A stretch of DNA of 64,000 nt, taken from NCBI RefSeq assembly GCF_002377905.1, contig NZ_DFQS01000003.1:1-64000 (forward strand), read 5' to 3'. Below, in pieces: positions 1 through 7,878 of this stretch (positions within the stretch are counted from its first letter, which is position 1; every line of letters starts with the position of its first letter). Made by a program: the position numbers and the translations under genes. The notes beneath the pieces were generated by a model, which saw only the letters and a program-made list of their open reading frames with translations, was not told where the DNA came from and did not search any database. This DNA comes from Psychrobacter sp. UBA3483 (GTDB taxonomy: Bacteria; Pseudomonadota; Gammaproteobacteria; Pseudomonadales; Moraxellaceae).

Positions 1-14
1 ATTAGGGCGTGTCT

Positions 15-572
15 TCAATTCATCTTACAATGAATGATAGTACACGCCAGATAAAGCATTGACTTAAAATTACGAGCCAACTTCTCATAGCGAGTGGCGA
101 TACTACGAAAGTGTTTAAGCCTTGCAAACATATTTTCAACAAGATGACGCAGTTTGTATAAGTAGCTATCAAATTCTGGATTAGGCTGTTTGGCATTCTT
201 CCTTTTAGGAACGACAGGTATCATATTATGGCTTCGAGCTTTGTCTCTGATACACTCTGAATCATAGCCCTTATCAGCGATAAAGTAATCAGCTTGTCCA
301 ATCATGTCAATCAATTCACCTGCAATTTGACTGTCATGGACGTCACCCCCAGTGATTTTAAAATCGAGCGGATATCCATCGGCATCACAGGATAGGTGTA
401 TCTTTGTAGTTGCGCCGCCACGGCTTCGTCCAATTGCTCTATCTTCACCACGCCGAGCTCCACTTGCATGCTGGTGACAGCGAACATAGCTTCCGTCTGT
501 GAATACCCATTCCGTATCAACTTCTTTTCGTAGGCTAAAAAAAAATCCTCCCATAAGCCAGTTTTCGACCAT
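15..572 (-). CDS. IS5-family transposase, catalytic frame (orfB)
   Basis: This is the catalytic half of the transposase. The DDE triad is visible: D26 in FTDGSYV, D100 in IADKGYDS and E145 in RHLVENMFARLK, the last being the R-x3-E-x6-K signature of IS4/IS5-type enzymes. The frame lies at -1 relative to orfA and overlaps it by about 260 nt. The likely product is a fusion made by slippage on the nine-T run at 537-545; the first Met of this frame is probably not used. It acts on the inverted repeats at 1-20 and 830-849. There are no premature stops, so the element may be active. Confidence 0.8.
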   Translation of the reverse strand: MVENWLMGGFFFSLRKEVDTEWVFTDGSYVRCHQHASGARRGEDRAIGRSRGGATTKIHLSCDADGYPLDFKITGGDVHDSQIAGELIDMIGQADYFIADKGYDSECIRDKARSHNMIPVVPKRKNAKQPNPEFDSYLYKLRHLVENMFARLKHFRSIATRYEKLARNFKSMLYLACTIIHCKMN

Positions 573-784
573 CGATTAAAGCGACTATAGGCTGTTTTCC
601 ACGAACACAATTCTTTAGGTATGTCACGCCAAGGCGCCCCTGTGCGCAGTTTCCACAGTATGGCTTCCATGATCTCTCGACTGTTTTGAGTTTGATAGCA
701 GCCATGCTGTGTCATTGTTGATTGCAATTGATCCCAAAGCGTATCTGTTAGTGCTGTTCTTGCCATAACTTGTATTTCTCGCAT
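311..784 (-). CDS. IS5-family transposase, N-terminal frame (orfA)
   Basis: This upstream frame of the split transposase carries the N-terminal region typical of IS427-type enzymes (DUF4096-like helix-turn-helix), including an ILWKLRTGAPWRDIP stretch. Likely translation starts are the first Met or the Met at residue 7 (MARTAL). True homology ends near the run of nine T (minus strand; 537-545). Beyond it this frame reads out-of-frame sequence until a stop at 311. A -1 shift within the T run moves ribosomes from WEDFF into the catalytic frame, giving one fused transposase. Alone, this product would be a DNA-binding fragment that could act as a repressor (inference). Confidence 0.8.
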   Translation of the reverse strand: MREIQVMARTALTDTLWDQLQSTMTQHGCYQTQNSREIMEAILWKLRTGAPWRDIPKELCSWKTAYSRFNRWSKTGLWEDFFLAYEKKLIRNGYSQTEAMFAVTSMQVELGVVKIEQLDEAVAAQLQRYTYPVMPMDIRSILKSLGVTSMTVKLQVN

Positions 785-941
785 CGTCTCAATAGATGCG
801 GTATTGTAACTATTATTTATGGCTTATCCAATTGAAGACACGCCCTAATATTTTCAAAAAATTTACACCATAGTTATATGTGATAGTAAGTAAAATAATT
901 TTTTGATATAGGATAAATACCAGTATAAACTTTTAAAGAAG

Positions 942-970
942 AAAAAAAGCAGCACCCCAAAAGGAGTGCT
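942..970 (-). terminator. Rho-independent terminator after the AcuI-like gene
   Basis: On the minus strand AGCACTCC and GGGGTGCT form a hairpin with a TTTT loop, followed by a run of seven T. It lies about 37 nt past the stop codon of the minus-strand reductase at 1007. Confidence 0.75.
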
Positions 971-1006
971 ACTATCATCTAAAAACCTTATTTCTAACCC
1001 AAAAAC

Positions 1007-2011
1007 CTAACCCCGCACATTTACCACATAACGCCCAACCGTCTTGCTCGCCATAAAGCGATCTAAATACTCAGGTGTCTGCTCAAGTGTAATCTCCTCA
1101 GCATACTGTTCGAGATTAGGCAATTTCATATCAGTGGCGACGCGCTGCCAAATAGCCTTTTTATCAGCCAGTGGAATATAGACTGAATCGATACCGAGTA
1201 GGGACACTGCGCGAGTGATAAACGGCAATACCGTCATCGTAAACTCAGCACCGCCCGCTAAGCCACAACTGGTGACCGCGCCGCCCGCTTTGGTTTGTTT
1301 GAGTAAGTTTGCCAAATAGTCGCCGCCGATGGTATCAATAGCGTTTGCCCATAGCTCACGACCGACGGGTTTATCGCCGACCTCGTTAATGGTATCGCGA
1401 TGACGGACTTCGCTTGCGCCAAGCTCTTTTAGATAGTCGCTTTGCTCAGGCTTACCGGAGAAGGCGATGACCTCATAGCCAAGCTGACTTAATATGGCGA
1501 TGCTGATACTGCCGACGCCGCCCGTTGCACCCGTCACCGCAACTGGACCGTCTTTAGGTTTTGCGCCCATTTTTTCAAGCTTTTGTACGCTTAAGGCTGC
1601 GGTGAGACCGCCCGTACCATAGATCATCGCTTCTTTTAGTGTGAGCGATGACGGGCATTCGACCGCCCAATCGGCAGGGATAGAGATCATCTGACTGAGA
1701 CCGCCATCGGTATCCATGCCCAAATCATAGCCAAAGACCACGACTTCTTGGCCTTCAGAAAACGTGCCAGACTTGTCGCTTACCACCACGCCTGCAGCAT
1801 CAATGCCAGGAGTGTGCGGGTAGTTTTTGGTGATTCTTTTATTGCCCGATGCCGACATCGCATCTTTGAAGTTTAATGATGAGTAATACACTTCAATCAA
1901 TAGGTCATTTTCAGGCAAGTCGTTGACACTGCACTGCTCAATGCTTTTTTCAAATTCACCGTTGCTAGTCTCGTGAACCACTAAGGCTTTAAAGGTTTTG
2001 TTATTCGACAT
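1007..2011 (-). CDS. acuI: Acrylyl-CoA reductase (NADPH) / YhdH-family medium-chain reductase
   Basis: A cytoplasmic NADPH-dependent medium-chain reductase of the AcuI/YhdH group, which reduces acryloyl-CoA to propionyl-CoA or removes similar reactive enoyl compounds. The 334-residue length is normal for the family. The N-terminal GroES-like domain carries SSLNFKDAM near residue 45 and HTPGIDAAG near 66. The Rossmann nucleotide-binding motif TGATGGVGS sits at about 160-168. No structural-zinc cysteine cluster is present, as expected for this group. It follows another medium-chain reductase (2065) by 53 nt on the same strand and may be cotranscribed with it. Family is secure; the in vivo substrate is inferred. 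Confidence 0.85.
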   Translation of the reverse strand: MSNNKTFKALVVHETSNGEFEKSIEQCSVNDLPENDLLIEVYYSSLNFKDAMSASGNKRITKNYPHTPGIDAAGVVVSDKSGTFSEGQEVVVFGYDLGMDTDGGLSQMISIPADWAVECPSSLTLKEAMIYGTGGLTAALSVQKLEKMGAKPKDGPVAVTGATGGVGSISIAILSQLGYEVIAFSGKPEQSDYLKELGASEVRHRDTINEVGDKPVGRELWANAIDTIGGDYLANLLKQTKAGGAVTSCGLAGGAEFTMTVLPFITRAVSLLGIDSVYIPLADKKAIWQRVATDMKLPNLEQYAEEITLEQTPEYLDRFMASKTVGRYVVNVRG

Positions 2012-2064
2012 GGTATTAATCCTTTTTTATTGCTTTTATAGTAAATGCTCTTTGCACAAGCAGC

Positions 2065-3045
2065 TTAAGGCTTAATCAATATCTTACCTTTTTTCTCTGA
2101 CTGGACGTCTTCTGAAACCGCTTTTTGAATATCGTCTAAATCATAGATACCGCCAATAGGTAATTTTAGGATACCGCTTGAGGCACGCTCAATCAGCTCT
2201 TTAATTAAACGCTGCTTATCATCGGCGCTGATCTCTTGCATCAAATCGCTTGCCCAAAAACCTTTAACTTTAGTCAAATTAAAAATCAGATTGCTTGGGT
2301 TTAGCATTAGTGGTTCGCCAGACACTGATCCTAATGACGCCATTGCGCCATGCTTACCGAGTAGTGACAGCAGCTCACCGCCTGATTTGCCGCCGACCGC
2401 ATCAACCGCGCCGCTTATTTTGGCGTCACCAACGATTTTTTGTACTTGCTCTTTCCAGTCGTCGTTATCGGTCACGATGTTATTTTCAGTGATACCAAGC
2501 TCGATAAGCTCTTGTTGTGACTCTTTACTGCGTACCAAATTAATCGTATTGATATGACGCTCAGGCGCCAGCATCGCCATCGATTCACCGACCGCACCAT
2601 TGGCGGCGTTTTGGATAAGCCACTGACCGGGCTTAATATTTAAAAACTCAATCAGCAGCAGTGCACTCATCGGCATGGCAATTAACTGTGCGGCCATTTC
2701 ATCATCGATGGCGTCTGGAATAGGGATAAGGCTTTTTGCCGGAGCGACAAAATATTCCGCCCAAGTGCCTGATATACCTGAAACAACAACGCGCTGACCT
2801 TTCTTAACCCCTTCAACATCTTTACCTAAAGCGTCGATCGTACCAACGGCCTCAGAGCCACCAGTGGCAGGTAATTGTGGTTTATTGCCGTATTCGCCTT
2901 TTATGGTCACGATGTCGTGATTGTGAATAGAGGACAGGATAGTTTTGATACGGACTTCATTATTTTTGGGTTCTGGGGTAGGGCTGTCGGTGATACTAAG
3001 TACTTCTGAAGGTTTGCCAAATTCGTTATAAGTTGCGTGGCGCAT
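2065..3045 (-). CDS. Zinc-independent medium-chain reductase, enoyl-thioester reductase (ETR/MECR)-like, copy 1
   Basis: A 326-residue NAD(P)H-dependent reductase with a GroES-like N-terminal half (TGGSEAVG near 61-68) and a Rossmann half in which the usual glycine motif reads NAANGAVG (about 146-153). That asparagine/alanine form, followed by NTINLVRSKES, resembles the 2-enoyl thioester reductases (MECR/ETR1 type) more than quinone oxidoreductases. The residue after the motif (E in GESMAML) and the following PERHI differ from copy 2. It is a clear paralogue of the gene at 3299, from which it lies 253 nt away, and part of the upstream sequence is duplicated too. Substrate unknown; a role in fatty acyl-CoA reduction or detoxification is inferred. 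Confidence 0.75.
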   Translation of the reverse strand: MRHATYNEFGKPSEVLSITDSPTPEPKNNEVRIKTILSSIHNHDIVTIKGEYGNKPQLPATGGSEAVGTIDALGKDVEGVKKGQRVVVSGISGTWAEYFVAPAKSLIPIPDAIDDEMAAQLIAMPMSALLLIEFLNIKPGQWLIQNAANGAVGESMAMLAPERHINTINLVRSKESQQELIELGITENNIVTDNDDWKEQVQKIVGDAKISGAVDAVGGKSGGELLSLLGKHGAMASLGSVSGEPLMLNPSNLIFNLTKVKGFWASDLMQEISADDKQRLIKELIERASSGILKLPIGGIYDLDDIQKAVSEDVQSEKKGKILIKP

Positions 3046-3150
3046 AATGATTTCCTTTATTATTTTAATTAAATGTTTTCAATTTTTAAGCGACGTCAGT
3101 AGATAAATGCTTATCAACCTTAACAAGCGGGTCTTGCTAGCCGCAACCTG

Positions 3151-3162
3151 ACTTTGGTAAAT
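3151..3162. promoter_or_regulatory. Candidate operator upstream of ETR-like copy 1
   Basis: ACTTTGGTAAAT lies about 106 nt upstream of the start of the reductase at 2065-3045. It matches ACTTTGGTAAAG at 4381 and resembles ACTTTAGCAAAG at 18494, both upstream of other redox genes. Next to it (3132-3145) is CTTGCTAGCCGCAA, on the minus strand a TTGC-N5-GCAA inverted repeat, also conserved at the second copy. The regulator is unknown. Confidence 0.4.
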
Positions 3163-3216
3163 GAACGTTGTTGCTGTTTATCAGTATATTGCCAAGCAGG
3201 GTAGAGCCGGTCGCCA

Positions 3217-3257
3217 TAAAAAATGGCAGCGCTCTTAATAAAGAACGCTGCCATTGT
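3217..3257 (-). terminator. Rho-independent terminator after ETR-like copy 2
   Basis: Arms AATGGCAGCG and CGCTGCCATT form a long stem that also pairs most of the inner bases (TTCTT/AAGAG). On the minus strand it is followed by TTTTTT. It lies about 45 nt past the stop of the reductase at 3299. Confidence 0.85.
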
Positions 3258-3298
3258 CAATAAAACGAAGGTTAGCTAAGTTACAAGTTAACGATAGT

Positions 3299-4276
3299 TT
3301 AAGGCTTTAGCAATACCTTGCCTTTTTTGCCTGACTGTAATTTGCCATCGACCGCTTTCACGATATCGGCCAAATCAAATACCGCTTCCACGGGCAGTTT
3401 TAATTGTCCATCTACCGCTCTATCGATCAGCTCATTCACTAGGCGCTGCTTATTCTCCACACTCATCTCTTGACTGAGCTTACTGCCCCAAAATCCTTTC
3501 ATCACGGCTTGCTTGAAAATCATATGGGTAGGATTGATGACCATAGGTTTGCCCGACATCGCCCCAAAGGCGGCGAAGATGCCACCATGACCGAGTAACG
3601 ATAACAAATCGCCGCTATTTTCACCGCCGACAGAATCGACCGCCGCACTGATTTTATCATTATTGATGATCGCTTTGACTTGCTCTTTCCAGTCGTCATC
3701 TGAAGTGTTGATATTGTTTTTGATACCGAGAGTATCTAGCTCTTTTATGGCATCGTCACTTCTTACCAGATTAATGGTTTTGACGCCGCGCGCCGCCGCT
3801 AGCATGGCAAGCGACTTACCGACTGCACCGTTTGCCGCATTATGGATAACCCATTGACCGCTTTCTACTTCTAAGAACTCTAATAGCATCAACGCACTGA
3901 GCGGCATGGCAATTAACTGCGCAGCCATTTCATCTTCTAGACTATCAGGGACAGCAAATACCATATCGGCTGATGCGACAAAGTACTCTGCCCAAGTTGC
4001 TTGTACACTGGCAGCCGCTACGCGTTGACCGACTTTTAAGTCTTTAACCTCACTACCAACGGCATCGATAATGCCTAAGGCTTCGCTACCACCGATAGCT
4101 GGCATTTCAGGTTTAAAGCCGTACTGACCGCGAATGGTAAGCAGGTCGTGGTTATGGATGGAGGCGAGAATGGTTTTGACGCGTACCTCATTGGCTTTTG
4201 GCTCGGGGATAGGGCGGTCGCCTAGGCTCAATACTTCAGTTGGTTTGCCAAAATGATCATAGGTTGCACTACGCAT
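3299..4276 (-). CDS. Zinc-independent medium-chain reductase, enoyl-thioester reductase (ETR/MECR)-like, copy 2
   Basis: A 325-residue paralogue of the gene at 2065, alignable end to end (MRxATYxxFGKPxEVLS at the N terminus, GKKGKVLLKP at the C terminus). The Rossmann motif NAANGAVGKSLAML and the following GVKTINLVR match the 2-enoyl thioester reductase group better than those of copy 1. It has its own terminator (3217-3257), so the copies are probably separate transcripts sharing an upstream control region. It likely reduces an enoyl thioester or related carbonyl compound with NAD(P)H in the cytoplasm. Exact substrate unknown. Confidence 0.75.
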   Translation of the reverse strand: MRSATYDHFGKPTEVLSLGDRPIPEPKANEVRVKTILASIHNHDLLTIRGQYGFKPEMPAIGGSEALGIIDAVGSEVKDLKVGQRVAAASVQATWAEYFVASADMVFAVPDSLEDEMAAQLIAMPLSALMLLEFLEVESGQWVIHNAANGAVGKSLAMLAAARGVKTINLVRSDDAIKELDTLGIKNNINTSDDDWKEQVKAIINNDKISAAVDSVGGENSGDLLSLLGHGGIFAAFGAMSGKPMVINPTHMIFKQAVMKGFWGSKLSQEMSVENKQRLVNELIDRAVDGQLKLPVEAVFDLADIVKAVDGKLQSGKKGKVLLKP

Positions 4277-4380
4277 AATAAATCCTTTTTTTAATTGTTA
4301 CGTTTTTTCAAATGCTTTTAACGAGCGAATAAATTTGTAGCCATCAACAGTAGCAAACCCAGCTTGCTTATCGCAATATT

Positions 4381-4398
4381 ACTTTGGTAAAGCAAAGT
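4381..4398. promoter_or_regulatory. Candidate operator upstream of ETR-like copy 2
   Basis: ACTTTG-GTAAAG-CAAAGT is a 6-bp-arm palindrome about 105 nt upstream of the reductase at 3299-4276. Immediately next to it (4363-4375) is GCTTGCTTATCGCAA, which on the minus strand contains TTGC-N5-GCAA. Both pieces recur, diverged, upstream of the paralogue. Similar palindromes are bound by small winged-helix repressors that control reductases, but no regulator gene is adjacent. Confidence 0.4.
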
Positions 4399-4434
4399 AG
4401 TCAGCGTTAAGTGAGCAGCATTTAGTTGGCTTCA

Positions 4435-5061
4435 TTAATCATTAGCAGTTTGTTCTGTGATTATTTGTTCTGCATGTGCCTGCTTTGGACTAATAACCTT
4501 AAAATCGTCATCTACTAAATTGGTCAGTAGCGGCTCCCCTTTATCATTAATCCGAAATAGCCCATATTCTGCCGCTTCAAATGCTTCGCCATTACCTTCT
4601 TGGAAGAAAAAAGCATTGGTCGCTAATTGCATCGTACCGTTACGGATACGGTAGTGAATCGCCATCTCATTAGAGGCTAGATTTTTAGGCTGTTTAGCCG
4701 CTAAGCGCATAAACTGTGCGACTTTATTGTTATCTAAGGCAACAATGACATAGCCTTCTTCATTAGTAGGATAGCTACCGGGGTCTCTATTTAAGGCGGC
4801 AAATACGTCACGCTCTAGCGCATAGCTGAGCGTCATATAGTCGCCTTGCATAAAGCCGCGTGGATCAACGGGCGCAAGTGCTAATAAAATCGTATCGCCA
4901 GTCGTAAGATGGTTTTCGTATTTAATAATATTCCTCGTCATCACCACCAATACCAGCGCCAGTCCAAGGAGGGCAATAATAATCGTGACTGCCGGTTTTT
5001 GTAGCCAATGGGTCTTTGATGTGTCCTTCAGCAAGCGCTTGGTCAAAATTTTATTATTCAT
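4435..5061 (-). CDS. GDYXXLXY domain membrane-anchored protein
   Basis: A 208-residue protein with one strong transmembrane helix at about 24-42, then an extracytoplasmic domain. The family signature GDYMTLSY is at 73-80, preceded by DPRGFMQ. The family (GDYXXLXY) has no known biochemical activity and is usually encoded beside DUF4401 and DUF2157 proteins, exactly as here. Its start overlaps the DUF4401 stop by 4 nt (ATGA), implying translational coupling. It is the last gene of a three-gene unit and probably assembles with the two polytopic proteins. Function unknown. Confidence 0.85.
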   Translation of the reverse strand: MNNKILTKRLLKDTSKTHWLQKPAVTIIIALLGLALVLVVMTRNIIKYENHLTTGDTILLALAPVDPRGFMQGDYMTLSYALERDVFAALNRDPGSYPTNEEGYVIVALDNNKVAQFMRLAAKQPKNLASNEMAIHYRIRNGTMQLATNAFFFQEGNGEAFEAAEYGLFRINDKGEPLLTNLVDDDFKVISPKQAHAEQIITEQTAND

Positions 5062-6239
5062 GACAGCCGCTCCTGATTGACGTTAGCGCATGGTTTTATC
5101 TTCGCAAAATAGCTTTTGATAAGCAGCCAGCGCAGCAGCAATAGCGTGATTCCAATAACAAACAGGGAAACGGATTTAACCAATAAAGACGTATCGAGCT
5201 GATAGTAGTACCAAAAGATATAACCGACCAAGGCAATAACGCCCAGTACTAACAGCACGCGTTGGCTATTGGCAGTAGCGATGATAATAATCAAACTGGT
5301 GGCCAATAAGCCTGAGACATAAATGGAGACCACGCCAAGGATGATAATCGCGGCGCTAATGAGCAGTCCTGCTGTTGATCGCAATTTGACCTGATAGCGC
5401 TTTAAAATGAGATAAGCGGCATAAAGGCTGGCAAGCGTTAATAGCCCTTGAGCAAGGTAGTAGTTATAGCTAAATGACTCACCGTAATTATCAAGGTTAT
5501 TAAAGCTATTGCCATATTCCGTAGCGATAAAATAGACGGAAATGCTGAGCAAGACATAGGCGCTCGCATAGCCAATAGCACTCATAATTTCTAACGCATT
5601 CATTCGCCATTTAGTTGGAATAAAAGCAGCTAGCCTATAGCGTTGTAAATGAGTCACGCTAGTGATTAATGCCAATAATCCTAAGCTTATTTCAGATAAG
5701 TGATAATAATTTAATAAGTAAAACAGGCAGCTTAAGGCTAAGGTTGCGCTCAATAAACGATAGATAAAATTGGCTATCGCAACAGTCATCAACAGTTGCA
5801 CAAGGAGCAATAGCACTATATTGAGTGGCTCTGCAATCTCACTCGCCAGTAAAGCATAGGCGATATATCCTTGACCTGCTAGCGTAATCGCAAAGGCTAA
5901 ACTATCCCAAAAAGCACTGTGGCGACTACGCGCATTATGAAATAAGAATCCGCCGATAACGCTTAATACGCCGCCAATAATAAATACCGCTAGCGTACTA
6001 TCAAGCAAACCGCTGCTATCTAATAACAAGGTTAAAAACCCTATAAAAAACAGACTGGCTAAAATACCGCTCATACCAAAAAGTAAGCTGATAAACCACG
6101 GGCTGCGCGCTTCAGATGCTGCATTATTCAAAAGCTTATAATTGACGTTTTGCGCCTCGATGAGTCCCTGCTGTTGTAATAGCAAAAGGTCATGATTTTG
6201 TTCGTTATGGTTGATATTATTATTCATCTCATTGCTCAT
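5058..6239 (-). CDS. DUF4401 polytopic membrane protein
   Basis: A 393-residue integral membrane protein. A polar N terminus rich in Asn, Gln and His (about 35 residues) precedes roughly ten hydrophobic segments. The pattern and its position between a DUF2157 and a GDYXXLXY gene identify the DUF4401 family. No catalytic motif is visible. It overlaps the upstream DUF2157 gene by 11 nt and the downstream gene by 4 nt, so the three are almost certainly one translation unit. The family has no established role. Confidence 0.8.
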   Translation of the reverse strand: MSNEMNNNINHNEQNHDLLLLQQQGLIEAQNVNYKLLNNAASEARSPWFISLLFGMSGILASLFFIGFLTLLLDSSGLLDSTLAVFIIGGVLSVIGGFLFHNARSRHSAFWDSLAFAITLAGQGYIAYALLASEIAEPLNIVLLLLVQLLMTVAIANFIYRLLSATLALSCLFYLLNYYHLSEISLGLLALITSVTHLQRYRLAAFIPTKWRMNALEIMSAIGYASAYVLLSISVYFIATEYGNSFNNLDNYGESFSYNYYLAQGLLTLASLYAAYLILKRYQVKLRSTAGLLISAAIIILGVVSIYVSGLLATSLIIIIATANSQRVLLVLGVIALVGYIFWYYYQLDTSLLVKSVSLFVIGITLLLLRWLLIKSYFAKIKPCANVNQERLS

Positions 6240-7386
6240 CGCTGTTCCCCTTGATTACAGTATGAGGAGCAGTGTCATCGTTCTTGATACGGGCAACTTT
6301 GCGCAGCCACATAACTGCCGACGAGCTCATGCCAATAAGTAGCAAGGCTAATATCAAAAACCCACCTGCGTCAAAACCATCCAACAGCCATTTACCGACC
6401 CAAAACATCACTACAGTAATGATAGAAAACGACAAATAAGTCAGCATCAGTAAATCAAGACGGCGCTGATAAAAGTGCCAAAACATAAAGCCGCACCAAC
6501 CTAACCACACTAGGATAGCGATAAGCGTTGCCCAGATATTGCCATTATCAAAGACCGTGACAATCGCCAGATACGTCATACAAAACGTACTTAATAAACC
6601 GACGACATAAGTGCTCCAGTGCAAGCTGGATTTGGTTTGAACGCTGTTTGTTTTAGAGTTATTTAGAGGATGTTTAAGGTCATTATCGGTTATATCAACA
6701 GTGGACTTTCCAGGATTAATACGATTGAAGAACTTGCTAGCAGAGAAAGGTTTTTTATTGTCGCAGCTAATAAGCCAACTATAAAAGGCAATAAAATTAA
6801 ATAGCGCAAGGATGGCTACTTGGGAGATATTTTGCAGGCTATAGTTAATAAATTGTAGATTTGCGACATCTAAATAGAGTACCAAGCAGGCATTGATTAA
6901 GCCTAACCACAGCAGCCATAACGCAGGGAAACGGGCGATAACTACCCAAGGCGTAATCAATAGCGCCCAGCCAAAAAACAGCTGCCAGGTATCAGCGCCC
7001 GTTTGATACACTTGCCCAAATAGCGCCAATAAGCTGCCAGTAATAATACTAGCGATAAGCAATAATAACTGCCGAATCAGTTGAAACCGTTGTATAAGCT
7101 GCCTAAAAGACAGTGCTATATAAAGCGCGATGGTAATCACCAGCGCCCCTTCAACCAAGGCAAATTTGCCTATTTTGCCCATATTTTGCCAGTTATAAGC
7201 GATAAAAAACACCAAGGATAATACCAGTGCCACTGCACCAATCATTAGTAGGGCTTTATCAAAAAAGTCTAGCCACGTGCGTTTACTCGGATAGACTTCT
7301 AAGTGTATTGCTGCTGCCTCGGCATTTTTAAGAGGGAGAGTACCTTGCTGCAGTAACTGCTCGATAGTACGCCGTGCGTGGCTCAT
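6229..7386 (-). CDS. DUF2157 membrane protein
   Basis: A 385-residue protein. The cytoplasmic N-terminal part (about 1-35, with IEQLLQQGTLPL) is typical of DUF2157, in which a short helical domain precedes many transmembrane helices (from about residue 45). A hydrophilic loop near 215-255, rich in Asn, Ser and Lys, splits the membrane part into two blocks. It is the first gene of the three-gene unit and starts 492 nt from the divergent oppA. Function unknown; the fixed pairing with DUF4401 and GDYXXLXY suggests one membrane complex. Confidence 0.8.
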   Translation of the reverse strand: MSHARRTIEQLLQQGTLPLKNAEAAAIHLEVYPSKRTWLDFFDKALLMIGAVALVLSLVFFIAYNWQNMGKIGKFALVEGALVITIALYIALSFRQLIQRFQLIRQLLLLIASIITGSLLALFGQVYQTGADTWQLFFGWALLITPWVVIARFPALWLLWLGLINACLVLYLDVANLQFINYSLQNISQVAILALFNFIAFYSWLISCDNKKPFSASKFFNRINPGKSTVDITDNDLKHPLNNSKTNSVQTKSSLHWSTYVVGLLSTFCMTYLAIVTVFDNGNIWATLIAILVWLGWCGFMFWHFYQRRLDLLMLTYLSFSIITVVMFWVGKWLLDGFDAGGFLILALLLIGMSSSAVMWLRKVARIKNDDTAPHTVIKGNSDEQ

Positions 7387-7700
7387 AGTCGCCTCTGATT
7401 AAAAACAGTTTGTCGCTTATCTTAGCTGTTTTTCACAAGGTAGCGTTATCTTTATTAAGAGTGCAATTAAGTGGGCTGAATAAAGAAGTCCATCAGTTTT
7501 AGTAGATGTAAATAGAATCAGGATACAATTAGTAACATCAAAATAGCTATTTGATGCGTGGTAAGTTTTCTACGATAAAAAACATCAAATCTAGGCAAAA
7601 AATTGCAAATTTGCAGGTTTTTTAATCTTTTTTACTTATTTTTATCATTAGTGCTAGAGTGGTTTCCTGTTCATCACTATGGATATAAGTTCAAATACTG

Positions 7701-7729
7701 TTGACATTGATAACTTTTTTTATTATTAC
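7701..7729 (+). promoter_or_regulatory. Sigma-70-type promoter candidate for oppA
   Basis: A perfect -35 hexamer TTGACA (7701-7706) is followed after 17 nt by TATTAC (7724-7729). This would give an oppA leader of roughly 140 nt containing the hairpin at 7836-7859. Other A/T-rich -10 alternatives overlap it. Confidence 0.5.
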
Positions 7730-7835
7730 TGTTAACAATAGTTTTCTATACTGTATGAGTTGTATGTTCAGTCTTTACTGATTGAGAACATCAAAGATAT
7801 AGCCAATAGATACTAAATTTAAATAGACTTAATAA

Positions 7836-7859
7836 AAGACGAGGCCGACGGCCTGTCTT
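7836..7859 (+). promoter_or_regulatory. Stem-loop in the oppA leader
   Basis: AAGAC-G-AGGCC and GGCCT-GTCTT pair around a GAC loop, with one bulged G. The stem ends 9 nt before the AGGA ribosome-binding site of oppA. It is not followed by a T run, so a role in mRNA stability or translation control fits better than termination. Confidence 0.5.
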
Positions 7860-7878
7860 CTTCCCGCTAGGATGCCAT

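Larger units (their letters stand above)
5..845 (-). mobile_element. IS5-family (IS427-like group) insertion sequence, apparently intact
   Basis: The element is bounded by a perfect 20-nt inverted repeat when the flanking bases are counted (1-20 and 830-849, ATTAGGGCGTGTCTTCAATT and its complement). The ends proper probably start at GGGCGTG, with TA on both sides (3-4 and 846-847), consistent with a duplicated TA target. Inside are two overlapping minus-strand frames that together encode a DDE transposase. The left flank is cut by the window edge, so the target duplication cannot be fully confirmed. Size (about 840 bp), two-frame layout and ends fit the IS427 group; that assignment is family knowledge, not a database match. 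Confidence 0.9.
7387..7878. other. Divergent intergenic region between the DUF2157 module and oppA
   Basis: This 492-nt AT-rich stretch has no credible gene. It holds the oppA promoter candidate (7701-7729) and a leader hairpin (7836-7859), and presumably the promoter of the DUF2157 unit on the other strand, which I could not pinpoint. Confidence 0.6.
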
